NCBI GenBank assembly: GCA_031270755.1
Contig: JAISWV010000133.1
Location: 1 to 5,496, forward strand
Reading direction: 5' to 3'
Source: Synergistaceae bacterium
Lineage (GTDB): Bacteria; Synergistota; Synergistia; Synergistales; Aminobacteriaceae
DNA: 5,496 nucleotides
The notes below the pieces were generated by a model that saw only the letters and a program-made list of their open reading frames with translations, made no database searches and was not told the origin of the DNA. Positions 1 to 5,495 of the stretch are shown here, in pieces. Both the position numbers and the translations under genes were made by a program. How positions within the stretch are numbered: position 1 is the stretch's first letter; every line of letters starts with the position of its first letter.

Positions 1-1121
1 CCTCTGCTTTTTCTTGTTTTCGGCTGTTTTTTATCCTGCCGCTCCGCCACCTCGGCGGAAATGTCAGCGGTCTCTTCGGCCTCTTCAGACTCTTCAGTTT
101 CTTCTTCCGAGGAAAAGCGGACCCCAGGCACCAGAAGCCCCATAGTTTGCGGTCCGAGAGCCTTGAGGGTCTCGTTTTCCGCCGAGTCGCGGGTTTGCCG
201 GACCGCGCTTTTTTTCGCGGAAGCGGCCGAGCGGGAACGCGGCTCTTTTTTCTCGGCCTTTTCCTCGATTTTTTCTTCGATTTTTTTCTCTGTCTTTTTT
301 TCGGTTTTTTTCGCTACGCAAAAATACCCCAGCAGCTCTCCCTCCCATTCGCAGGGAAAGACCGTATAGCCCGAGTCCGCGCGAAGGTTTTCCGCCTCCA
401 TGTCGCCGCAGCGGCGATGTGGGCGTTTTTCCTCGTCGAGGGCCGCTGCCCACGCCTTGCCCACCGCCGCCCACCAGGCGATGTCCGCCGCCACCAGGGC
501 GTCGCTGGTGCAGTCGTCCAGCATGAAGATATCTCCTTCCAGGCGGCGGAAGGTGACGGTGCAGGGACTTTGCCTGCCCTCCAGCGTCACCAAAAACTCG
601 TTTTTGTCGGGAAGGTCGTCCGTCGTGAGGCGCTTCAGGTCGGGGCCGAACATCAACATAGCCGTGCGGTTGATGTGCACCTTTCCGCGTCCGCACATGG
701 CGAAGGGGATGGGGGCCTCCCACCACTCCGGGAAATTCGGGGATCTGGGGATGAGCGCTTCTTTCAGAGACGAGACGTTCGCCCCCTCTTCGTCGACCAC
801 CAGGACCTGAAGCCTCTCCGGGTCAGCGAAACCCCCTTTGGAGACGAAATTGCTCGAAGAGGCGTCGGACTTGAAAATTGCGACGGGCTTGAAGACCCCC
901 TGAGCGACCCGTTTCGATATGTCGAAGATGGCGGTCTCCGAACTGTTGCGTTCGATCAAAGACACCAACTGGTCTTTCGTGAAGACGATAACGTCCGCGA
1001 ATCCATCGGCGGGCGGCAGAACGCAATAGTCCAGCCCCATACGGTAGAGCGTGCGCAGAAGAACGGCCAGACTCGACCTGGTGGTCAGGGCTTTGAGTTC
1101 CTGAGCACGGGAGAAGATCAC
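1..1121 (-). CDS. Uncharacterised protein, possible PAS-like region and charged repeat tail (3' end outside window)
   Basis: An uninterrupted frame of 373 codons starts at GTG 1121 and leaves the window without a stop. The start overlaps the ftsY stop by 4 nt and follows GGAGGTGA by 6 nt, the best ribosome binding site here. I do not recognise the family. The N-terminal part (1-130) looks globular, with LLRTLYRMGLDYCVLPP at 21-37 and a run of aliphatic strands. Residues 138-228 (PIPFAMCG, INRTAMLMFG, FMLDDCTSD, DIAWWAAVGKAW) resemble a PAS fold in pattern, which is a tentative inference. Cysteines at 33, 143, 187, 204, 238, 257 and 268 form no known motif. From 271 a Lys/Glu tetrapeptide repeat begins, followed by an Arg/Ser/Ala-rich stretch, a short hydrophobic island near 321-335 and an acidic run at 338-350. 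There is no signal peptide or membrane segment, so it is probably cytoplasmic. Coupling to ftsY hints at, but does not prove, a related role. Confidence 0.85.
   Translation of the reverse strand, partial: MIFSRAQELKALTTRSSLAVLLRTLYRMGLDYCVLPPADGFADVIVFTKDQLVSLIERNSSETAIFDISKRVAQGVFKPVAIFKSDASSSNFVSKGGFADPERLQVLVVDEEGANVSSLKEALIPRSPNFPEWWEAPIPFAMCGRGKVHINRTAMLMFGPDLKRLTTDDLPDKNEFLVTLEGRQSPCTVTFRRLEGDIFMLDDCTSDALVAADIAWWAAVGKAWAAALDEEKRPHRRCGDMEAENLRADSGYTVFPCEWEGELLGYFCVAKKTEKKTEKKIEEKIEEKAEKKEPRSRSAASAKKSAVRQTRDSAENETLKALGPQTMGLLVPGVRFSSEEETEESEEAEETADISAEVAERQDKKQPKTRKSR
243..311 (-). repeat. 12-nt repeat coding a Lys/Glu tetrapeptide
   Basis: Residues 271-293 of the uncharacterised protein are KKTE, KKTE, KKIE, EKIE, EKAE and a partial KKE: about 5.7 degenerate 12-nt units. 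Lysine is encoded mostly by AAA despite the GC-rich context, creating several A6 and A7 runs. A four-residue charge period of this kind favours a solvent-exposed charged helix. Confidence 0.85.
294..300 (-). other. A_AAA_AAG slippery heptamer in phase
   Basis: Codons 274-276 of the uncharacterised gene are GAA AAA AAG, so the heptamer A_AAA_AAG lies in the zero-frame phase used for -1 frameshifting in E. coli dnaX. A -1 shift would add 66 mostly basic residues and stop at 94-96. Whether it is used is unknown, because Lys-rich coding alone can create this heptamer by chance. Confidence 0.4.
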
Positions 1122-2071
1122 TTTGAATCACCTCCGCGCTTTGCGTCGCGTTCCGCGTCGTAGTCCATAAGGGCCGACGCGAACTCCACGGGGTCGAAGG
1201 GGCTCAAATCCTCTATCCCCTCTCCCAGGCCGATGTAGCGAATGGGTATTTTCAGGTCACAGGCGATAGGCAGCACGACGCCGCCTTTTGCGGTGTTGTC
1301 GTACTTCGACAGGATCACCGCGGACAAGGGGAAAATTTGGTTGAACGTCACGGCTTGCGCGACTCCGTTTTGGCCCGTCACGGCGTCCAGAACCAGTACG
1401 GTCCGTATGCGCGCGCCGGCCTCCCGCTCCAGCACCTTGTAGATCTTCCGCAGTTCCTCCATCAAGTTGTGTTTGGCGTGCAGGCGTCCCGCCGTGTCCA
1501 CGATGAGAACGTCCGAAGACGAGGCCCGGGTCGCCTGCCAGGCGTCGAAAGCCACGGCCGCCGGATCGCTGCCCGGCTTCTGGGCAACGACCCTGACGCC
1601 GGCGCGCTCTCCCCATATCTGCAGCTGTTCCGTGGCGGCGGCGCGGAAGGTGTCCGCGGCCGCTAGGACGACCTGCTTCCCTTGACGCAAAAACTGCGTG
1701 GCCAGCTTTCCGGCGGAGGTTGTTTTCCCGCTTCCGTTCACGCCCACCATCAAGAGGACCAATGGGGGATCGTCGGCCTGGAAGGGCTGTCCCATTCCCT
1801 CCACAGCCGCCAGGCGGTCGGCGATATTGGACACGAAGACGCTTTTGAGCTCGGACTTCGTGGAAATTCCTCTTTTTTTCGCCTCGCGTTTCATTTCGCC
1901 GACGATGCGCTCGGAAAGGTCCACACCCACGTCGCCCGAGATCAACCTCTCCTCCAGCTCGCTCCAAAAGGCCTCGTCGAAGGGCTCTCCCGTAAAAAGC
2001 GACGCCAGCCCTCCGCTCCATCGCTCTTTCACGCCTTTGAGGTTTTCTTTCAATTTCGCAAAAAAGGCCAT
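1118..2071 (-). CDS. ftsY: Signal recognition particle receptor FtsY
   Basis: FtsY is the membrane-associated SRP receptor GTPase that receives ribosome-nascent chain complexes from Ffh and passes them to SecYEG. The 317 residues comprise a short amphipathic N-terminus ([11 protein letters not shown]), the helical N domain to about 95, and the NG GTPase domain. G-motifs are complete: GVNGSGKTT (110-118), [11 protein letters not shown] (140-150), DTAGR (192-196), DAVTGQN (229-235), SKYD (255-258) and GLGEGIEDL (281-289). The acidic A domain found in E. coli FtsY is absent, as in many other bacteria. The G4 motif reads SKYDN where TKLDG is usual. The ATG follows the ricT stop without a gap, with AAAGGGGG 7 nt upstream. 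The end overlaps the next start by 4 nt (GTGA). Confidence 0.98.
   Translation of the reverse strand: MAFFAKLKENLKGVKERWSGGLASLFTGEPFDEAFWSELEERLISGDVGVDLSERIVGEMKREAKKRGISTKSELKSVFVSNIADRLAAVEGMGQPFQADDPPLVLLMVGVNGSGKTTSAGKLATQFLRQGKQVVLAAADTFRAAATEQLQIWGERAGVRVVAQKPGSDPAAVAFDAWQATRASSSDVLIVDTAGRLHAKHNLMEELRKIYKVLEREAGARIRTVLVLDAVTGQNGVAQAVTFNQIFPLSAVILSKYDNTAKGGVVLPIACDLKIPIRYIGLGEGIEDLSPFDPVEFASALMDYDAERDAKRGGDSK
1128..1135 (-). promoter_or_regulatory. Strong Shine-Dalgarno for the gene after ftsY
   Basis: On the minus strand this reads GGAGGTGA, a full match to the 16S anti-Shine-Dalgarno core. It sits 6 nt before the GTG at 1121 and entirely within the ftsY coding sequence. It decides the start of the otherwise unrecognised gene and is the main evidence that this frame is translated. 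Confidence 0.88.
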
Positions 2072-3568
2072 TCATGAACCCCCTTTCCCGCCCTGTCTTT
2101 CATGGCTGTGCCCATCGCGGCCGCGCTCGGCGTTACGAGCGCGATAGTGCGGCCGATTTCGGTTATGGCTGCCTTGCACGTCCTTTTGAATCCCTTTCTG
2201 ACCTTCTCTCGGCTTTTCTCTTTGCGTTTCATCCAGCGGCCGGCGCGGGACGCGTGGGTGTTCTCCCCGGAAGGGCGTCGGACTCGCTCCTTTTGGACCG
2301 GGTTCTTTCGCGCTTTGCGCCGTCGGCCTTTCTCCCGAAGACGGCGCGCCCTCCGGCATTCCTCCGCCCCTGCGGCGCCGCGGGCGTCTCCTGGCGGATA
2401 GGTTGCCTGCTTCGGCATCCGCGCCCGGCGGGTCGGAGGCTTTTCTGCCGATACGCTCCGCGATATGTTCTTCGATGGATATTTTCTCCGGCTTGAACTT
2501 TCTGTTGTTTTTAAAGTCTTGGGCGGCGACTCTGGGGTTTTCCGCCGTTTGCGCCTCCGAGGCGGCGGAACGCAAAGCCGAGGCCATGGGTTTGAAGGAA
2601 GTCATGGTTCTAGAGGAGTTTATCGTTCTGGAAGAAATCGTGGGCCTGAACGGAAGGATGCGGCGCGCAAAATTCTCCGTCGGCGTTTCCTTCCACTCCT
2701 CGCCCCGGAGAACGGTCTCCTTGAAATTCGCGAACTCGGAGATAGGGACAGGAACCTCCCTTCCCTCCGGGAAACGGACTTTCACGCTTTCCCCCTGCAG
2801 GTCCACCCCTTCTAGGACATAGGTTCCCTGAGCGGTTTTGATTTTGGTGCCGGGGTTGGGGAGCGACCGCCAAAGCTCGCCGTAGTGGGAGTGCTCGTAG
2901 GCCATACAGCACATCAGCCTGCCGCAGATTCCCGATATTTTCGTGGGGTTCAAAGCCAAATTTTGTTCTTTCACCATGCGGATGTTGATCGGGGTGAAAC
3001 GATGAAGCCAGTAGCTGCAACAACAATCTCGTCCGCAAGGAGCGAGCCCTCGGACGGTTTTGGCCTCGTCGCGCACTCCTATTTGGCGCATCTCTATGCG
3101 GATACGAAATTCTCTCGCCAGGTCGCGGACATAAGCCCGAAAATCGATCCGCTGTTCGGAGGTGAAGTAGAAAAATAACTTCTTTCGATCCATGGTGTAC
3201 TCCACGTCCACCAACTTCATCTGAAGCTGATGATCGTTCAAAATCTGCCGGGAGCGGACCAGCACCCTTTCTTCTTCCGAACGCCGCTGATAATGTTCCT
3301 TGATTTGAGCCTCGTTCGCGGGGTCCACGAACTCCACTTCCTGCAGCATGGGCTCGGGACCTCTGGTGTGTTCGTCGCTGGGCTCGTCGAAGCAGGTGTT
3401 CCGGTACTTCGCTTCCTGTTCTTGGGACAGTGCCCCGCCCAGCAAGCCCATTTCCAAGCCCCTGACCGTCTTGACGACGATCCAACATCCTGTTTTCGGC
3501 ACGGGCTCGCCGATATCCGCCAGCCCGAGATAACGCGGCTTACCGAAGACCGCCAAATATATGCTCAA
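2072..3568 (-). CDS. ricT: RicT/YaaT PSP1-domain protein with long Arg-rich C-terminal tail
   Basis: In B. subtilis RicT (YaaT) forms the RicA-RicF-RicT complex, which binds Fe-S clusters and assists RNase Y-dependent mRNA processing, affecting sporulation, competence and biofilm formation. This 498-residue protein has a recognisable core in residues 1-290, including the PSP1 C-terminal domain around 95-185 (LFFYFTSEQRIDFRAYVRDL at 131-150) and the diagnostic cysteines C178, C182, C183, C184, C215, C220 and C221 in GLAPCGRDCCC and GICGRLMCCMAYE. Residues 300-498 form a low-complexity tail rich in Arg, Pro, Gly and Ser with an ARRRPRRRRGGG patch at 392-403. B. subtilis YaaT is about 275 residues, so the tail is an extra. 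The start is TTG at 3568, 9 nt after AAGGAGG and 29 nt inside holB. The TGA stop abuts the ftsY ATG. Confidence 0.95.
   Translation of the reverse strand: MSIYLAVFGKPRYLGLADIGEPVPKTGCWIVVKTVRGLEMGLLGGALSQEQEAKYRNTCFDEPSDEHTRGPEPMLQEVEFVDPANEAQIKEHYQRRSEEERVLVRSRQILNDHQLQMKLVDVEYTMDRKKLFFYFTSEQRIDFRAYVRDLAREFRIRIEMRQIGVRDEAKTVRGLAPCGRDCCCSYWLHRFTPINIRMVKEQNLALNPTKISGICGRLMCCMAYEHSHYGELWRSLPNPGTKIKTAQGTYVLEGVDLQGESVKVRFPEGREVPVPISEFANFKETVLRGEEWKETPTENFARRILPFRPTISSRTINSSRTMTSFKPMASALRSAASEAQTAENPRVAAQDFKNNRKFKPEKISIEEHIAERIGRKASDPPGADAEAGNLSARRRPRRRRGGGMPEGAPSSGERPTAQSAKEPGPKGASPTPFRGEHPRVPRRPLDETQREKPREGQKGIQKDVQGSHNRNRPHYRARNAERGRDGHSHERQGGKGGS
2079..2086 (-). promoter_or_regulatory. Shine-Dalgarno for ftsY
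   Basis: AAAGGGGG on the minus strand lies 7 nt before the ftsY ATG and within the last codons of ricT. With the ricT TGA directly adjoining the ATG, this gives a stop-start junction suited to re-initiation by the same ribosome. Confidence 0.7.
2585..2638 (-). repeat. 18-nt degenerate tandem repeat in the ricT tail
   Basis: Residues 311-328 of RicT are ISSRTI, NSSRTM and TSFKPM, three in-phase six-codon units with the pattern x-S-(S/F)-(R/K)-(T/P)-(I/M). The first two units share SSRT encoded by similar DNA (TCTTCCAGAAC and TCCTCTAGAAC). It probably arose by local duplication just after the conserved RicT core. Confidence 0.7.
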
Positions 3569-4337
3569 AAGGAAGTTCCTCCTTGAGTGTCAAAATTAAA
3601 AGATCGCAGACCATCGTTTGCGAAAGTTTTTTTTGCAGAACCAGCAATCGAAGCTTCTCCGCCCGGACGGCGGATTCCAGGTCTCCCGTCTGTAAAAAAT
3701 GGGACGTCCACGAGGACAAAAGAGAGGGGATATCCTCGTCGTCCTTCAGGCCGCTCAGCCATTGCAGCCATTCCATCTCCCCCCAGGGCGCGGGGCGGGG
3801 CGCGAAAGACGAGGGAGCCCCCAAAGTCGTAAAGCGCGAACGGCTTCGAAGGGTGGGCAGAAAATCGTCGCCCTCCAGCAAAAACAAAAGGCACGCGTGA
3901 AGAGGCGGTTCTTCCGCCATCTTCAGCAGGCTGTTCGCCGCGTGCACCAACAATTTGTCCGCCGCCAGCACCACGCCCAGACGGCGTTTCGCGGCCACGG
4001 GTTTCAAGAAAAGCTCCTTGATCAAGGCGCGGCACGCATCGATATTCCCCGCCTTGTCGATCTCCCCCACCACCATCAAGTCGGGGTGAACGAGAACGCC
4101 CTGTCCGTCGCGCCTCCAGCCTTGGCAGCCCCCGCAGCCGTCTCCGCCCCGCCCTGTGTCGCACAGGTACAGGCCCGACATCGAGTCCCGAAGAGCTCCA
4201 TGCCATTGGACCGGCGCGGCGACAGCCCAGCAATGGGGAACGGAGCCGCCGGCAAAGGTCGCGAGCACGTCGCGCCACCCGGGGAGTTCCCCAAAAGGAA
4301 GATCGGAGCGGTTCAGAACAAAAGCGAGATCAGACAC
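3540..4337 (-). CDS. holB: DNA polymerase III delta' subunit (clamp loader)
   Basis: Delta' is a non-catalytic clamp-loader subunit that helps load the beta sliding clamp. The 265-residue protein is short for the family (E. coli delta' has 334). The N-terminal AAA-like module has a degenerate Walker A region (APVQWHGALR, 41-50), as expected for a subunit that does not hydrolyse ATP. The zinc module is visible as C59-X8-C68-X2-C71, but the fourth ligand position, 74, is Trp instead of Cys. HPD follows at 84-86. The family signature ANSLLKMAEEPP is at 134-145, and the usual SRC motif appears as SRS at 165-167, keeping the arginine finger. A short helical C-terminal part follows. The GTG start at 4337 lies 25 nt inside yaaR and 10 nt after GGAGG. 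The position between yaaR and ricT supports the call. Confidence 0.92.
   Translation of the reverse strand: MSDLAFVLNRSDLPFGELPGWRDVLATFAGGSVPHCWAVAAPVQWHGALRDSMSGLYLCDTGRGGDGCGGCQGWRRDGQGVLVHPDLMVVGEIDKAGNIDACRALIKELFLKPVAAKRRLGVVLAADKLLVHAANSLLKMAEEPPLHACLLFLLEGDDFLPTLRSRSRFTTLGAPSSFAPRPAPWGEMEWLQWLSGLKDDEDIPSLLSSWTSHFLQTGDLESAVRAEKLRLLVLQKKLSQTMVCDLLILTLKEELPFEHIFGGLR
3578..3584 (-). promoter_or_regulatory. Shine-Dalgarno supporting the TTG start of ricT
   Basis: AAGGAGG on the minus strand lies 9 nt before the TTG at 3568, inside the last codons of holB. It is the reason for choosing the TTG: no ATG or GTG in this frame lies near it. AAGGA could pair weakly with TCCTT immediately before the start (3569-3573), so translation of holB through this point may help expose it. 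Confidence 0.8.
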
Positions 4338-4753
4338 CCTTTTATTTCCTCCATCAACTGGAGGGCCCGCGTTCGGCCGCCTTCCTGACGAAAAACGTCC
4401 TCCAGCTCGCTCAAGGCGGACTCCGCCTTTTCAATCATGACGTACGTGCCGCGGTCGGTGCGCCGCCACTTCAAGTCCCGCCGCAGGCTGAATCCCTTCA
4501 TGGCCCGCGCCAGAAGCTCTTTTAAAATCACTCTATACTCGAGGAGCAGCCGTTCGGCCGGAAAAACCGAAAGCTGGGCCGTCACGGAGCCCAGGCGTTC
4601 CAGAAGCTCCCGCACTTCGATTTCCTCCATGGCGTTCCCCATGGAAGCGGCGAAAGACGGCCGCGCGGCGAGAGCCTGCGGGGAAGAACCGTGCCGGGCG
4701 GATTCATCGCCCCTTCCTTCCACTTTGCTCTCGGAGCTTCGCTTGACCCTCAC
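4313..4753 (-). CDS. yaaR: YaaR-family (DUF327) protein
   Basis: A 146-residue protein, the same length class as B. subtilis YaaR, whose biochemical function is not established. The N-terminal 40 or so residues are polar, low in complexity and probably disordered. The remainder (about 44-146) looks like a mostly helical domain: VRELLERLG near 47, EYRVILKELL at 72-81, a basic KGFSLRRDLKWRR segment at 86-98, then YVMIEKAESALSELE and a final EEIKGCLISLLF that matches the family's C-terminal helix ending. The assignment rests on this pattern plus position between tmk and holB, exactly as in the Firmicutes cluster. The start is a GTG inside the tmk stop (GTGA, 4-nt overlap) with GGGGAG just upstream. 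The frame stays open far upstream across tmk, but that part is an antigenic-looking Gly/Arg shadow of the kinase and is excluded. Confidence 0.85.
   Translation of the reverse strand: MRVKRSSESKVEGRGDESARHGSSPQALAARPSFAASMGNAMEEIEVRELLERLGSVTAQLSVFPAERLLLEYRVILKELLARAMKGFSLRRDLKWRRTDRGTYVMIEKAESALSELEDVFRQEGGRTRALQLMEEIKGCLISLLF
4348..4352 (-). promoter_or_regulatory. Shine-Dalgarno supporting the GTG start of holB
   Basis: GGAGG on the minus strand lies 10 nt before the GTG at 4337 and within the end of yaaR. The spacing is a little long but acceptable, and the next plausible in-frame start (Met53) would remove much of the delta' N-terminal module. Confidence 0.7.
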
Positions 4754-5400
4754 CGCTCTCCCCGATACCTTTCCAGCCGATGCCTTTCCACGTGTCCGCG
4801 GACCTGTTCGGCCACTCGCCGGACGTCCGCCGCCGCGTCCACGACGACGATCCGGCCGGGATGCCGCCTCGCCAGCTCCCTGTACCCCAGAACCACCCGC
4901 GCCGCGAACCCCGCCTCGCCCTCGGACTCCATGCGGTCCAGTTTCCTCCGTGCGCTCAGGCGCGAGCGAGCCGTTTCCTCGTCCACGTCCAGAAAAATCG
5001 TCATGTCGGGGACCGGAAAGCGGCACCAGGCCAAGAGGCCCTCGATTTCCTCGGCGGCGATGCCCCGGCCCCAGGACTGGTACGCCAGGGTGGAGTCCGT
5101 ATAGCGCTCGCAGACGACCCATTGCCCCCGATTCAGAGCGGGAAGGACTTCCGAGTCCAGGTGTCCGCTGCGGTCCGCCAGGAAAAGGAGCAGCTCCGTC
5201 CGGGACGTCAAGGCCATTCCGTCCAGCAGCAGCTGTCGCAGCAGCGCCCCTCCGCTCCAACCGCCGGGTTCGAAGGTGCGCAGGACCTTTCCGCTTCCCA
5301 AAGCGCTCTCCAGCCACGTACAGAGCTCTGCGGCCTGGGTGCTTTTCCCGCAGCCGTCGATACCCTCGATGGTTATAAACGAACCTTTTTCGGTGGTCAT
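4750..5400 (-). CDS. tmk: Thymidylate kinase (dTMP kinase)
   Basis: This enzyme phosphorylates dTMP to dTDP with ATP in the cytoplasm, an essential step in dTTP synthesis. The protein has 216 residues, normal for the family. A Walker A loop EGIDGCGKST lies at residues 12-21. The EPGG motif is at 44-47, the substrate-binding ADR at 75-77, ERYTDST with AYQ at 98-108, and the FLDVD strand at 136-140. A basic lid with Arg151, Arg152, Lys153 and Arg156 follows. A P-loop without arginine combined with a basic lid fits the bacterial type II (E. coli-like) enzyme. Two usually conserved positions differ: the common REPGG is FEPGG and the common DRY is ERY. The ATG start at 5400 follows AGGGG by 5 nt. 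The stop overlaps the GTG of the next gene by 4 nt, which suggests coupling. Confidence 0.97.
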   Translation of the reverse strand: MTTEKGSFITIEGIDGCGKSTQAAELCTWLESALGSGKVLRTFEPGGWSGGALLRQLLLDGMALTSRTELLLFLADRSGHLDSEVLPALNRGQWVVCERYTDSTLAYQSWGRGIAAEEIEGLLAWCRFPVPDMTIFLDVDEETARSRLSARRKLDRMESEGEAGFAARVVLGYRELARRHPGRIVVVDAAADVRRVAEQVRGHVERHRLERYRGER

Positions 5401-5405
5401 CGCCG

Positions 5406-5410
5406 CCCCT
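5406..5410 (-). promoter_or_regulatory. Shine-Dalgarno for tmk
   Basis: AGGGG on the minus strand lies 5 nt before the tmk ATG at 5400 and overlaps the TAG stop of the upstream gene. It is the only ribosome binding site in the window that is not wholly inside a preceding coding sequence. Confidence 0.65.
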
Positions 5411-5495
5411 ATTTCTCCGCTTTGTCGTTCAAATTGATCAGGCGCTTCATCGAGCCCTCCACCACGTAGTCCGACCGAGAGATTCGCAGAGTTCC
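5409..5495 (-). CDS. C-terminal fragment of an unidentified protein upstream of tmk
   Basis: An open frame enters from the right edge and ends at a TAG stop at 5409-5411, giving 28 residues that begin GTLRISRSDY and end NLNDKAEK. It is probably the end of the preceding gene in the operon: its stop lies just 8 nt before the tmk ATG and its stop codon overlaps the tmk ribosome binding site. No family can be assigned from so short a piece, and I do not recognise the sequence. The competing frames here are less attractive: one stops early, and the other runs straight into tmk without a better start or ribosome binding site. That this is a real gene end is an inference from the stop position and the tight spacing. 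Confidence 0.65.
   Translation of the reverse strand, partial: GTLRISRSDYVVEGSMKRLINLNDKAEK

Noticed and set aside
200..311. T-rich runs considered as rho-independent terminators
   Set aside because: They are the complement of AAA lysine codons in an open frame, have no adjacent GC-rich hairpin on the transcribed strand, and read as A-runs in the mRNA.
147..1163. Long plus-strand open frame of 338 codons
   Set aside because: It is antisense to the coupled gene after ftsY and extends over the ftsY end. Its product is rich in Arg, Gly and Phe with poly-Phe runs from T-tracts, and matches no family.
1257..2075. Minus-strand frame of 272 codons inside ftsY starting at an ATG 4 nt upstream of the ftsY ATG
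   Set aside because: FtsY G-motifs are all in the other frame; this one is Arg/Gly-rich and has no recognisable domain.
2072..2496. Plus-strand frame of 140 codons opposite the RicT tail
   Set aside because: It is antisense to the low-complexity tail, and its Arg/Pro/Leu-rich product follows from that composition.
2610..3488. Second minus-strand frame of 292 codons inside ricT
   Set aside because: It overlaps the conserved PSP1 core in another frame and has shadow-like Arg/Gly/Ser composition.
3565..4278. Minus-strand frame of 237 codons inside holB
   Set aside because: The delta' motifs are in the other frame, and this frame has an Arg-rich shadow composition.
4754..5317. N-terminal extension of the YaaR frame through tmk
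   Set aside because: This frame is open but lies wholly within tmk and gives a Gly/Arg-rich sequence. The GTG at 4753 with a nearby Shine-Dalgarno gives the normal YaaR length.
4437..5378. Plus-strand open frame of 313 codons opposite tmk and yaaR
   Set aside because: It is antisense to a clear thymidylate kinase, is extremely rich in Pro, Arg and Ser, and is a typical GC-rich shadow.
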